From NCBI GenBank assembly GCA_902493385.1, contig CABUPO010000009.1, forward strand, positions 1 through 64,000: a stretch of DNA of 64,000 nt, given 5' to 3'. The stretch's first letter is position 1, and each line of letters begins with the position of its first letter. Positions 16,634 through 24,937 of the stretch are shown here, in pieces. The stretch is from an uncultured Lachnospiraceae bacterium (GTDB lineage Bacteria; Bacillota; Clostridia; Lachnospirales; Lachnospiraceae). The notes below the pieces were generated by a model. That model did not search any database. It was not told the origin of the DNA and saw only the letters and a program-made list of their open reading frames with translations. The position numbers and the translations under genes are program-made.

Positions 16634-16969
16634 TTATTCTCCATTTCCATTCTCCCCTTTCAGCCCGCCGAGAATAGCAGCAATCAGTTCAATATCGTTA
16701 AGCAGTTCCTCGTCAACCTCTTTTCCCGCTTCAATACGCTGTAATTCCAGAAGCACAGCGGCAAGCTCATTTTTTAACGCTTTATACACCCTCGGATTTC
16801 CCTGCACAACCACATCCCGATTCAGGCAGCGGCGGTAACAATACTCCTGTTTTGGCAATCCCGAAAGCCTGACCGCCCTATTGATTTGCTCGTTTTCTTC
16901 GGGCGATACTCTGAACCCTACGGTAATATTTCTCCAACGGTTGCGGCTGTCTACATTTTTTGCTGACAT
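16634..16969 (-). CDS. mobC: MobC-like mobilisation accessory protein (E1)
   Basis: The 111-residue protein has the MobC/ribbon-helix-helix look: RWRNITVGFRVSPEENEQINRAVRLSGLPKQEYCYRR, then a helical tail. MobC proteins help the relaxase open oriT. The start is at MSAKNV (16969), with AAAGGAG upstream, one base after the integrase stop. E2 and E3 carry close relatives in the same place. A gap of about 130 bases to the ATPase gene contains nothing further recognisable. Confidence 0.82.
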   Translation of the reverse strand: MSAKNVDSRNRWRNITVGFRVSPEENEQINRAVRLSGLPKQEYCYRRCLNRDVVVQGNPRVYKALKNELAAVLLELQRIEAGKEVDEELLNDIELIAAILGGLKGENGNGE

Positions 16970-16970
16970 C

Positions 16971-18050
16971 TTAAAAATCTCCTTTCCCCAATACATCTAA
17001 TTGATTTGCCATTTCCGTCTGCTTTGACGGAAACAAGTGTGCATAGCGATAAGTCACTTCAATGCTTTCATGCCCCAATCGGTCAGCGATTGCAAGGGCG
17101 GTAAATCCCATTTCTATCAGCAACGAAACGTGTGAGTGCCTCAAATCGTGGATTCTAATGCGTCTTACTCCCGCTGTTTCCGAGCCTCTGTCCATTTCAT
17201 GATGAAGATAGCTTTTCGATACTGGAAAGATACGGTCATCTTCTCCCGCTGTATAAAACATATTGATATACTCCTGCATTTCTTCGCATAAGAATTTCGG
17301 CATTTTGATTGTTCGGTTGCTTTTCTTTGTTTTCGGCGTAGTAATCACATCTTTCCCTTTTAACCGCTGATAGGATTTGCTGATTGTTACTGTTTCTGCC
17401 TTAAAATCAAAATCATTCGGCGTAAGGGCAAGCAGCTCTCCCTCTCGGATACCGCACCAGTAAAGCATCTCAAAAGCGTAAAAGGAAATGGTTTTATCCA
17501 TCATCGTTTCAGAAAACTTTTTATATTCCTCCAACGTCCAGAAGTGCATTTCCTTTCTTTCCTCCGTCCCCATGTTTCCTGCGATTGACGCAGGATTGGC
17601 TTTCAGACCATAATACCGCACCGCATGGTTAAACATTGCGCTCAGTTGATTATGAATCGTTTTCAAGTAAGTCTGCGAATACTTTTTCCCATTTTTGTCG
17701 GTAAGCTCCCTGATTTCATTCTGCCATTCAATAATATCCTTTGCGGATATATCGCATAATCTCCGCTTTCCGAAATAGGGCAGGATTTTCTTCTGTATAA
17801 CGCTTTCCTTTGTCAGCCATGTGTTTTCTTTTAACCTCGGCTTGATATCCTTTTCATAAAGTTCTGCAAAACTGTCAAAAGACATGGTTACATCCGCCTG
17901 TTTCTGCATGAGGAACTCCCGTTCCCATTCCAATGCTTCCCTCTTTGTGGCAAATCCACGTTTAAATTTCTGCTGGCGTTCTCCTTTCCAGTCCGTATAA
18001 CGGAACTGTACAAACCATGTCCCGTTTTTCTCATTCTTAAATGCCGCCAT
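16971..18050 (-). CDS. int: Tyrosine site-specific integrase (E1)
   Basis: The 359-residue integrase is of the Tn916 type: an AP2-like arm-binding N-terminus (NGTWFVQFRYTDWKGERQQKFKRGF), a SAM-like core-binding domain and a catalytic domain. Catalytic residues are seen in GIREGELLAL (R), HDLRH (H-x-x-R), LGHES (H) and TYRYAHLF (Tyr). It would integrate the element at the 3' end of guaA. The start is at ATG 18050 behind AAGGAGAGG; the longer frame overlaps the xis gene. Confidence 0.93.
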   Translation of the reverse strand: MAAFKNEKNGTWFVQFRYTDWKGERQQKFKRGFATKREALEWEREFLMQKQADVTMSFDSFAELYEKDIKPRLKENTWLTKESVIQKKILPYFGKRRLCDISAKDIIEWQNEIRELTDKNGKKYSQTYLKTIHNQLSAMFNHAVRYYGLKANPASIAGNMGTEERKEMHFWTLEEYKKFSETMMDKTISFYAFEMLYWCGIREGELLALTPNDFDFKAETVTISKSYQRLKGKDVITTPKTKKSNRTIKMPKFLCEEMQEYINMFYTAGEDDRIFPVSKSYLHHEMDRGSETAGVRRIRIHDLRHSHVSLLIEMGFTALAIADRLGHESIEVTYRYAHLFPSKQTEMANQLDVLGKGDF

Positions 18051-18051
18051 T

Positions 18052-18252
18052 TTAACCTCTCCTTTCTCCGTCTGGCTTTGTCGAATAGAATTTCTCATGA
18101 AAAAATTTTCTGTCTATCCGTCCTGCAATCGTAATACACCCTGTTTCCTGCAATTCCCTGTTCAGTTTGCGTATCAGCTTATAGGCATATGGAATTGATA
18201 CACCCATTTCCTCCGCCACTTCCTCAACACGCATAAACATTGTTTCTGCCAT
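18052..18252 (-). CDS. xis: Excisionase-like HTH protein (E1)
   Basis: The 66-residue MerR/Xis-type winged HTH (MRVEEVAEEMGVSIPYAYKLIRKLN, then GRIDRKFFHEKFY) is encoded directly upstream of int, its stop one base from the int start. Such proteins bind and bend the arms to direct excision. The start is ATG 18252 behind AAAGGAGGTG. Homologues occupy the same slot in E2 and E3. It is transcribed away from the regulator at 18443. Confidence 0.85.
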   Translation of the reverse strand: MAETMFMRVEEVAEEMGVSIPYAYKLIRKLNRELQETGCITIAGRIDRKFFHEKFYSTKPDGERRG

Positions 18253-18282
18253 TCTCGTGCCACCTCCTTTCTCATCTTTCAT

Positions 18283-18430
18283 TAAGCTTATATGCTTAAC
18301 TATCTATTAGAATACTAAGCTTTTTTGCTTTTGTCAAGTGGCTTCGCAGAAATATCTAAACTTTTTTGTTTTATTTTTCTTGCTTTTACTAAACATATAT
18401 GCTATGATACTCACAAGTACATAGACAAGG
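18283..18430. promoter_or_regulatory. Divergent control region with repeated regulator sites (E1)
   Basis: Sites of the form TAAGC-TTATAT-GCTTA recur: about 18287-18303, then looser copies near 18315 (TAAGCTTTTTTGCTTTTG), 18356 and 18398 (TAAACATATATGCTA). For the rightward regulator, TTGCTT and TATGAT are 17 bases apart, with the last copy in the spacer. This fits self-repression by the XRE protein and control of xis-int. Confidence 0.6.
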
Positions 18431-18442
18431 AGTGAACATACT

Positions 18443-18970
18443 ATGGCAATCGGCGAAAGAATTCATTTTTTCCGCACCATGCGGGGCATGACACAAAAAT
18501 ATCTTGGTATGGCTGTTGGCTTTCCTGAACGGAGCGCAGACGTCCGTCTGGCTCAATATGAAACAGGCTCAAGGAAACCAAAAGCCGATTTAACAGCTTC
18601 GCTGGCGCAGGTACTTGACGTTGCGCCACAGGCTCTTGATGTTCCCGACATTGACAGTGAAATCGGGCTTATGCACACCTTATTTACCCTTGAAGATATT
18701 TACGGTCTTACCGTCAGCGAAGCAGACGGAGAAGTTTGTCTGAAAGTCAACAAGGACAAAGGCAAGACAACATATGACCTGCTCCAAATGCTTACCGCAT
18801 GGCAGGAACAGGCTACAAAACTCGCTGCTAACAAAATTAGCAGGGAAGAATACGATAACTGGCGTTACCACTATCCTCAATTTGATACCACGCAATTCTG
18901 GGCGAAAGTTCCCTCACAGAAATTAAACGACGCACTGGTTGAGGCGTTTAAGGACAACCTCAACGACTGA
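18443..18970 (+). CDS. XRE family element regulator (E1)
   Basis: The 175-residue protein has an N-terminal helix-turn-helix (about 4-62: MRGMTQKYLGMAVGF, VRLAQYETGSRKPK) and a conserved C-terminal domain of unknown fold beginning DVPDIDSEIGLMHTLFTLEDIYGLTV. It is transcribed divergently from xis-int-mob and probably represses them, holding the element in the chromosome. Its C-terminal half is the part preserved in the E0 remnant. AAGGAG precedes ATG. Confidence 0.87.
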   Translation: MAIGERIHFFRTMRGMTQKYLGMAVGFPERSADVRLAQYETGSRKPKADLTASLAQVLDVAPQALDVPDIDSEIGLMHTLFTLEDIYGLTVSEADGEVCLKVNKDKGKTTYDLLQMLTAWQEQATKLAANKISREEYDNWRYHYPQFDTTQFWAKVPSQKLNDALVEAFKDNLND

Positions 18971-18977
18971 TAGCAAG

Positions 18978-19022
18978 AGAAAAAGGCACTACCGACTACA
19001 AAAGTCAGTAATGCCTTTTTCA
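18978..19022 (+). terminator. Terminator after the E1 regulator
   Basis: AAAAAGGCACTACCGACT faces AGTCAGTAATGCCTTTTT with two mismatches, ending in a T-run. The 18971-19303 stretch has no gene: after this terminator it holds the E1/E2 att core and the arm repeats of both elements. Confidence 0.75.
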
Positions 19023-19085
19023 ATTAGGATATTTTATTTTACTCGAAAACCACTTGAAACACACAATAAATGCGTTTTTACGTCT

Positions 19086-19103
19086 GCTATCATTTTGCTA
19101 TCA
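19086..19103 (+). repeat. E1 right-end arm repeats GCTATCA x2
   Basis: Two direct copies of GCTATCA four bases apart, matching the left-end pair at 9728-9746. The motif CCAGTATTTATGCGG follows at 19129-19143. Confidence 0.7.
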
Positions 19104-19160
19104 ATTCAGCGATTTTTAATCAAGAAATCCAGTATTTATGCGGGTTTCAAGATTTTTCAA

Positions 19161-19173
19161 CTTATTCAAACTC
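19161..19173. other. Attachment site E1/E2
   Basis: CTTATTCAAACTC, with core TATTCAAACTC identical to the E0/E1 core and one base from the guaA 3' end. Confidence 0.85.
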
Positions 19174-19274
19174 GCTCCTCGAACCTTTAACTTAAACAAT
19201 TTTGTATATGTCATTTAGTTCAAGGTATCAACATTATTTAGACTATCCCTGAAATATGGACTATCAGATTTTTT

Positions 19275-19293
19275 GTTGTCACTGTGTTGTCAT
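19275..19293 (+). repeat. E2 left-end arm repeats GTTGTCA x2
   Basis: Two direct GTTGTCA copies four or five bases apart, about 100 bases inside the att core. The same pair is at the right end of E2 (28596-28615) and not in E1 or E3. Confidence 0.7.
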
Positions 19294-19303
19294 ATATTAT
19301 ACT

Positions 19304-20569
19304 TTAACTATCTCCCTCGTCATCATCTTCTTCCAGTTCGTCATCGTCAAAAAAATGCGTCACAGACTTTTCTACTGAACTTAAAGCACTATTCATTGCC
19401 AATGCTCCTGCACTTTCCTGAAGTATTCGGGAAATTCCTGTTAATTGTTGGAAAGCACTACTTTGAAAGAATTTTTGGGCAGCTTCTTTAACTGGATTTA
19501 CAATCTGATTTAATCTTTCCGCAAAATTAGAAAGAGCTTCTCTCAAAGTCATATTATTTTTCTCAACAAAATCTACTTCCTCTGTTATCTTAATAGCAGA
19601 AAGTATTGCTTTATTAAATCGAGCAACTAATTTATTGCAATTTTTATAGTCATTCTGATTAAAAAATTTATAGTGTGCAACTGAATTACGATATTTTCTA
19701 ATCTTATCAATCATGCCCTCTATATCGTCAATCGCAACTTTTTCGCTGAAAAAGCGTTCCCAATCGCTTTTGGGCGATAGTTGTATAATTGCAGTTCTTA
19801 ACTCAGCATCAGAGAGTTCCGACAAATCTTCATGTTCAGCAAGGAACTTCTGCTTGTCTTTTTCATCTATTTCAGTCCACGTTGGTTTAAATAAAAAATT
19901 TTGTATATCCCCAAGTTCAAAGGAATAAAAGAACTGTTGCAAACAACTTATAACTGCCGCCTGAGTATTACTACTCACTTTATATGCCTTCTTAATAGCA
20001 TTTTTCTGTTCACTACTATTACTCGAATTAATCAATCCTTTGATTTTTTTCTGCAATTCTATATCCATTGTCGCCTGATAATAGTCTTTTCCAAAGTTTA
20101 AAACATAAATATTAAACAATAACTTCCGAAGATTTCTCTCTAATGTATTAAGTTTTACCGACATTTTATTGCAATAATACTCCGATATAGAATCATATGA
20201 AATAATTTCGACATATGTTTCTCTAATACCCGAATTTAAAAGGGTATCTTGAATAAATTCTAAGCAACCAATAATTTGTGATTTACTCTTTCCCTCTACA
20301 AAAACATCAAGATATTTTACATCGGCAACATCTGTAATAACAAACTCTACATTACATACATTTTTATCATTTTGAATCGTTCCTATATATTTTCTCTTAT
20401 AAAAATTCCCAGAATCCTCAACTTTAGAAACAAAAGGAAATGCCTGCTTTATGTAACTATGTACATTTTTCCCTAACTCAATAACAATAGTACCATCCTT
20501 ATCCTGCGATGAAGATTGTGTTTCTTTATACGGATGCTTTAAAAAGATATAACTATTTTGTAATTTCAT
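19304..20569 (-). CDS. HEPN-like protein of unknown function, last gene of the E2 restriction operon
   Basis: I do not recognise the full 421-residue protein. Residues 291-300 read RKYRNSVAHY, an R-N-x3-H (R294, H299) signature of HEPN-superfamily domains, many of which are toxins or RNases in anti-phage systems. The N-terminal 130 residues look like a separate alpha/beta domain, and the C-terminus is an acidic tail (DDDELEEDDDEGDS). It overlaps vsr by four bases (ATGA), so translation is coupled to the restriction genes. It may be an abortive-infection back-up; that is inference. Confidence 0.75.
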   Translation of the reverse strand: MKLQNSYIFLKHPYKETQSSSQDKDGTIVIELGKNVHSYIKQAFPFVSKVEDSGNFYKRKYIGTIQNDKNVCNVEFVITDVADVKYLDVFVEGKSKSQIIGCLEFIQDTLLNSGIRETYVEIISYDSISEYYCNKMSVKLNTLERNLRKLLFNIYVLNFGKDYYQATMDIELQKKIKGLINSSNSSEQKNAIKKAYKVSSNTQAAVISCLQQFFYSFELGDIQNFLFKPTWTEIDEKDKQKFLAEHEDLSELSDAELRTAIIQLSPKSDWERFFSEKVAIDDIEGMIDKIRKYRNSVAHYKFFNQNDYKNCNKLVARFNKAILSAIKITEEVDFVEKNNMTLREALSNFAERLNQIVNPVKEAAQKFFQSSAFQQLTGISRILQESAGALAMNSALSSVEKSVTHFFDDDELEEDDDEGDS

Positions 20570-20997
20570 TTTATTATCCCATCTTTTTTATAGAAGCACA
20601 CTGACAGCTTATCCATCAATATTGTCCTATTCTTTTTCTTTAACTCACATTCCCAAATCCGAATGACCGTCCAACCTCGCCGTTCAAACAACTCCGTTAT
20701 CTCTTTATCATGCTTCATATTACGCTCTCGCTTTTTTGTCCAATAATCAGCGTTATCAGAGGGGCGGGTATTCCTGCAATCATGCCCATGCCAAAAGCAA
20801 CCGTCAACGAATACGGCAATTTTTTTGTCAAGAAAGACAAAATCAGGATGCCCTTTTACAGGATAATTGCGTTTCCAACCTGTAATACCGTTTTCTTTAA
20901 AAACTTGTATCAACTTTAACTCTGTAGATTTATTATTTTTCGAGCGCACCTTACTCATAATCTCGGAACGCTTTTTGTTATCGAATACGTCCGCCAT
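20566..20997 (-). CDS. vsr: Very short patch repair (Vsr) endonuclease (E2)
   Basis: The 143-residue protein carries all Vsr hallmarks: SEIMSKVRSKNNKSTELKL, GHPDFVFLDKKIAVFVDGCFWHGHDC, NADYWTKKRERNMKHD and the C-terminal RGWTVIRIWECEL. Vsr nicks at T:G mismatches that arise when 5-methylcytosine deaminates, protecting sites of the linked C5 methyltransferase. It lies four bases after the candidate endonuclease and overlaps the HEPN-like gene, in one operon with the methyltransferase. Confidence 0.93.
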   Translation of the reverse strand: MADVFDNKKRSEIMSKVRSKNNKSTELKLIQVFKENGITGWKRNYPVKGHPDFVFLDKKIAVFVDGCFWHGHDCRNTRPSDNADYWTKKRERNMKHDKEITELFERRGWTVIRIWECELKKKNRTILMDKLSVCFYKKDGIIK

Positions 20998-21001
20998 TTT
21001 T

Positions 21002-21754
21002 CTATCTCTCTATATGGTCGGAAACAATCTGATACCAACTACTGTCAAAATTTACGGCTCTTAAAATAGTTTCCTTATCGACTTTTTCAGGCTTTTTTAT
21101 GGAAAGGTGTAAACGCCTATCAGGAATATCTTCGATAATCGTAAATTGGCTACCGCTTGGCTGCCATGTAAATTTATGCTTTCCAGTAGATTTTTCATAT
21201 CCTTCTAAATTCATTCTGGCGTTCCATTCAAAACGATATAATTCGGGATCGTATCTTATCGTATCAAACTCAAATACCAAATAATCCGCATAACCCTTTG
21301 ATTTTACCAAAACAACGGTACGCACAAACTTGTAAATCTGTCGTACTGCCGAAACACGCTCGTTCCATATATCAAGAACTAACCTACCGATTTCATCAGG
21401 ATTTTCACTCGTAATGCTATCCACTCCATAACTGTATGTAGGCGAATTACGTCCTGAAATCAGTCTTACCGTCTGCTGTTTCTCAATATTGGTTGAGCCG
21501 AAAACTGTTTTCGCTCCCCAACAACAATTATCTAAAACAACGTCGTCCAACCCCACGTTAGACGGTTTCCACTCTGCGCCGATACACTCCGCAAAAATCT
21601 GTTCCCACTCGTTTCCCTCTAACGACATAGAAGATTTTGTCGCCATCATATACACGATTTCTTTCGCCAACGTATCAATGAATTTCGTAGGAAATTTATT
21701 CAAATCAAACGGCGCTACGGCTTTATTTACAGTTCTTAATCTTGGCTCTCTCAT
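21002..21754 (-). CDS. Candidate type II restriction endonuclease (E2)
   Basis: The 250-residue protein lies between a C5 methyltransferase and Vsr, where the cognate endonuclease is expected. A possible PD-(D/E)xK-like core is seen at about 64-85 (VGLDDVVLDNCCWGAKTVFG: acidic residues followed by xAK). I cannot name the family or the site. The ATG has GGAGGGATACC upstream, and the gene is 79 bases after the methyltransferase. Alternatives such as a repair or accessory factor cannot be excluded. Confidence 0.68.
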   Translation of the reverse strand: MREPRLRTVNKAVAPFDLNKFPTKFIDTLAKEIVYMMATKSSMSLEGNEWEQIFAECIGAEWKPSNVGLDDVVLDNCCWGAKTVFGSTNIEKQQTVRLISGRNSPTYSYGVDSITSENPDEIGRLVLDIWNERVSAVRQIYKFVRTVVLVKSKGYADYLVFEFDTIRYDPELYRFEWNARMNLEGYEKSTGKHKFTWQPSGSQFTIIEDIPDRRLHLSIKKPEKVDKETILRAVNFDSSWYQIVSDHIER

Positions 21755-21833
21755 GGTATCCCTCCGTACATAGACTTATACATGATATAGTCTACCACAA
21801 ATTTCGCCAAAATTCTATGTTTTCGTACCTCAA

Positions 21834-22967
21834 TCAGAACGCCAGAGGCAAAAATTTTTCAATAACTTTCGCTACCATATCGACGGGTATTGCGTTTCCC
21901 GCCTGCTTTCTTGTCTGCGTATCGGACACAACCATCTTAAAACTATCTGGAAAACCTTGTAACCGCAACATTTCTCTCGGCGTTAATCGTCTTTCCCCGT
22001 TTACCAAAAGATAGTTATAACTCGCTCCTGCTCTTAAAGCGCAACTATACGGATAAGAGGATATATTTCCCGACTTATTTTCATGCCAAATCGATGGATA
22101 TACGGACGCCGTATGCTTTGCCTTTCTCTTTGCCACTATTTCTGGCGAAGCATAATGTTTCTTATCTACGTTCGTTTCAAGAATGTCGTCCAATGTTTTC
22201 TTTTTGTCCACGTCAAACTTCCAATCCATAAGAAACGGTTTCTTTGACCCTATAATAATAATTCGTTCTCTTTTCTGCGGCAATCCAAAATCAAGAGCGT
22301 TTAACAATTCATAATCCACATGATAACCAAGTTCATCTCTAAGAACTTCCAATATCGTTTTTAGCGTCTTTCCATTATCATGGCTCGCAAGATTTTTGAC
22401 GTTCTCAAGCACAAACGCCTGCGGCTGTTTTTCTTTTATAATTCTTGCGATGTCAAAGAAAAGCGTTCCCCTCGTATTATCTGCGAATCCCTTTTGCAGA
22501 CCGCAAATAGAAAACGCCTGACATGGAAATCCGCCGAACAGAATATCAAAATCAGGAATTTCTGACGCTTCGATTTTTGTAATATCTCCCGCCGGTCGCT
22601 CTCCAAAGTTTGCTTCGTAACTCTCTTGAGCATATTTATCTATATCGCTGCTAAAAACGCATTTCCCTTCTAAACCTAATTTATCAAACGCATATTGAGA
22701 AGCGTATCTAAAGCCGCCTATACCGCAAAACAAGTCTATATAGCGTATAGGCTTAGGATATGCGACTGTTTCCGCTGAAGATAAATCTAAAAATATCTTA
22801 TCTATAGAAACGTCCAAAGCCCCGCTAATTCTCATAGCGATCGATATTGACGGCGTAGCGTTCTGCCTTTCTATCATAGAGAGGTATTTGCGGCTAATCT
22901 CTGTATATCGCGCAAGAGTATCTTGCGACATTCCTCTTTCTTTACGAATTTCTTTCACTCTGTTCAT
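21834..22967 (-). CDS. DNA cytosine-5 methyltransferase with N-terminal HTH (E2)
   Basis: The 377-residue protein fuses an XRE helix-turn-helix (about 1-62: MSQDTLARYTEISRKYLSMIERQ) to a C5 methyltransferase. Motifs: YIDLFCGIGGF (I), GGFPCQAFS with Cys149 (IV), FVLENVKNL (VI), PQKRERIIIIG (VIII), RLTPREMLRLQGFPDSF (IX region), QAGNAIPV (X). Enzymes with such a leader (M.SsoII and M.EcoRII class) also repress their own promoter. With Vsr this points to a CC(N)GG-like target, which is inference. Confidence 0.9.
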   Translation of the reverse strand: MNRVKEIRKERGMSQDTLARYTEISRKYLSMIERQNATPSISIAMRISGALDVSIDKIFLDLSSAETVAYPKPIRYIDLFCGIGGFRYASQYAFDKLGLEGKCVFSSDIDKYAQESYEANFGERPAGDITKIEASEIPDFDILFGGFPCQAFSICGLQKGFADNTRGTLFFDIARIIKEKQPQAFVLENVKNLASHDNGKTLKTILEVLRDELGYHVDYELLNALDFGLPQKRERIIIIGSKKPFLMDWKFDVDKKKTLDDILETNVDKKHYASPEIVAKRKAKHTASVYPSIWHENKSGNISSYPYSCALRAGASYNYLLVNGERRLTPREMLRLQGFPDSFKMVVSDTQTRKQAGNAIPVDMVAKVIEKFLPLAF

Positions 22968-23009
22968 TTAGGCGTTTTCTCCTTTTTTGAGAACTTTTTT
23001 ACACAAAAT

Positions 23010-23038
23010 ATTATAAATCGCTTTTCAATATTTGTCTA
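23010..23038 (-). promoter_or_regulatory. Promoter of the E2 restriction operon
   Basis: TAGACA (23033-23038) and TATAAT (23010-23015) are 17 bases apart on the minus strand, about 40 bases before the methyltransferase start. The HTH leader of the methyltransferase is a likely regulator here. Confidence 0.65.
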
Positions 23039-23097
23039 TCCCTATTTGAATTTTTTTCATTATTTTAATTATAGCGGGGAAAATCCCCGCTACGAAT

Positions 23098-23478
23098 TTA
23101 TGCTTGATGTATAATCTCTGCGTTTACAACTTCTCTCGCACACGCCCGAATATTTCCCATTCTTCCAACCCATTCAAATTGATTTTCCGCTTTCAACCGT
23201 TCCGTTACTCCCTGCCTGTCGGCATACTCCTTTACCAGCCGAAAAAACATATCTTCCGCCCGTTCGTCAACGCTTACAAGATATTCGTTAAGCCTGCCGC
23301 TTGTCAGCAGATTGAGATAAAAAAGCCGCTTATGCTCTTTGAGATAGCGCAAATGCCTCTGCCCCCAAATGCCGATAGGCTTTTCTTTTTCGGTTGGTAA
23401 TGATAGGCAAGGCAAATAATAATCTCCTTTTTTCTCATACCAAAGACCGTTTGTTTCATCAAAAATCATTTTTCCCAT
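23098..23478 (-). CDS. tnpV: TnpV family protein (E2)
   Basis: The 126-residue TnpV-like protein is intact: IFDETNGLWYEKKGDYYLPC, GIWGQRHLRYLKEHKRLFYLNLL, GRLNEYL, ENQFEWVGRMGNIRAC. The family is carried by Clostridial mobilizable elements and has no proven function. It directly follows mob (7 bases). Comparison with the E1 copy shows that copy to be frameshifted. Confidence 0.85.
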   Translation of the reverse strand: MGKMIFDETNGLWYEKKGDYYLPCLSLPTEKEKPIGIWGQRHLRYLKEHKRLFYLNLLTSGRLNEYLVSVDERAEDMFFRLVKEYADRQGVTERLKAENQFEWVGRMGNIRACAREVVNAEIIHQA

Positions 23479-23485
23479 AGTGTTC

Positions 23486-24661
23486 CTACCTCTCGTATTT
23501 ATTATTTCTAAAGCGTTCTCGCTTTTTAGACTGCTGTGTTTCTCTCGCCTGCTCTAAGAGATTATCTATCTGCTTACTGCCAAACGCCTTGCGAAGCAAC
23601 TTATAATCCTTATTTTCAGAGCGGAGCGTTTCATTTTCGCTTTTCAGTTTTTCATTTACCTTTGTTAATCGCTCGTTGGCGCGATAAAGATTGCCGTTCG
23701 TGATATTGAGCCTGTAATAATTATCCATAGCGTCAAAGCATTTTGCCAGAACCGCTTTCACGAGGGATTTCAATTTCTTTACCAACGGCTCTGCCACTTT
23801 TGTTTTATATGAACGCGCCGACGTCAGCCCCTGCGGCTCTGCAAGCTGATATTCTGGCGCTGTATCAAGCATATTTTCCAACGTCTGCAAATCCTTAACG
23901 CCCTTATTAAAATTGCTTATCCTATCGGAAAGCGCCTGATATTCCGTCTGTTTTTTCTCTATGGCAACGTCCAATTTTTCAACTTCTTTACTACGCTCCT
24001 GCTTCTTATAATCAAGAACAGACAGATGTTTCTCATGCGTTCCTTTATGCTCCCACTCTATATCGTACCGTTCCATCACAGCGGCAAGCCGCTCCTTTTC
24101 GAATTGTACCCACTGATTCCACTCTGTTTCGCTACGGGAGCCGCCTTTAAATCCTTGCGCCGCCAACGCCTGCTTCAGAGATACCCTCGTGTCCAGTCCC
24201 CGCTTGCTTCCTGTGGTAAACGGGACAAAATCAATATGCAGATGCGGCGTTGCTTCATCCATGTGTAAATGAGCCGAGAACACATAGAGATTAGGATTCC
24301 TCGCTTGAAATTCCCGATAATACTCGTCTAAAACCCGCTTTGCAAGCTGTCCGTTCTCGCTTTCAGCGTTCATATTTTCCTTATCGCCAATCTGTAAAAT
24401 CAGTTCATGGAACGGTTTTTCCTGCTTTGAGTTCCGTATTTTTTCGTAATAATCAGAAATGCGGCGGTCTGCCCTCGTCTGTTTAATGTTGTACCTTTCA
24501 AGCGCTTCGTCGAACAATTTATGATATACTTTCTTGATATTCTCGTTGCAATAATCCACGTTGAGATATGAACGCTCTCCATCCACATTCTCTGCTTTGA
24601 ATTTGCGACTGTTATGATTGACCGAGCCTTTCCCTACCATTGCGCTAATCGTCCGTTTCAT
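23486..24661 (-). CDS. mob: MobV/Pre family relaxase (E2)
   Basis: The 391-residue relaxase is nearly collinear with the E1 copy. Motif I NHNSR lies at 15-19, and the metal site HLHMDEATPHLHIDF (131-145) keeps all three histidines of HxDExxPHxH, unlike E1. A coiled-coil C-terminus follows. It would nick within the hairpin region just upstream and allow transfer by a helper conjugative system. No type IV secretion genes are present in the element. Confidence 0.92.
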   Translation of the reverse strand: MKRTISAMVGKGSVNHNSRKFKAENVDGERSYLNVDYCNENIKKVYHKLFDEALERYNIKQTRADRRISDYYEKIRNSKQEKPFHELILQIGDKENMNAESENGQLAKRVLDEYYREFQARNPNLYVFSAHLHMDEATPHLHIDFVPFTTGSKRGLDTRVSLKQALAAQGFKGGSRSETEWNQWVQFEKERLAAVMERYDIEWEHKGTHEKHLSVLDYKKQERSKEVEKLDVAIEKKQTEYQALSDRISNFNKGVKDLQTLENMLDTAPEYQLAEPQGLTSARSYKTKVAEPLVKKLKSLVKAVLAKCFDAMDNYYRLNITNGNLYRANERLTKVNEKLKSENETLRSENKDYKLLRKAFGSKQIDNLLEQARETQQSKKRERFRNNKYER

Positions 24662-24850
24662 AAATCACGCCCTTTCTTTCTAATCCCATTCCTGCGCCGA
24701 TAGGCGCAAGCCTTTGTTACTTTCTGCGAAAGTAACGCAAAAGCGCTTTTGTCAGCTACGCCAACAAAAACGCAACCTGCAAGCAGGTTTTGCGCTCTCC
24801 GAGGGGCGAGGGCGGCTTTTTGAAAAAAGCCCCCTGCACCCCGCAAAAAC
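24662..24850. other. oriT-like hairpin region upstream of mob (E2)
   Basis: The 276-base space between mob and the ATPase gene has no gene. It repeats much of the E1 stretch almost base for base: GTTACTTTC/GAAAGTAAC (24716-24736), GCAAAAGCGCTTTTG and GGCTTTTT/AAAAAGCC near 24814. It lacks the additional hairpins of E1 (15351-15405). Confidence 0.6.
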
Positions 24851-24937
24851 TTTATTCGCGACGGTATGCGACGGTTGCGACAGTTATTTTGATACCTCTC
24901 CCGCTCCCTCGGATACCGTCGCGACTGTCACGAGCCG

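Larger units (their letters stand above)
9625..19173. mobile_element. E1: integrative mobilizable element (about 9.5 kb)
   Basis: It is bounded by att cores at 9614 and 19163 and by GCTATCA arm pairs at 9728-9746 and 19086-19103. Cargo (KTR, ATL, TetR, GNAT, RX4H protein, membrane protein, second GNAT) is followed by tnpV, mob, ATPase, mobC, int, xis and the regulator. It has no conjugation machinery, so it would need a helper. Its tnpV is frameshifted and its relaxase has a changed motif residue. Confidence 0.85.
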
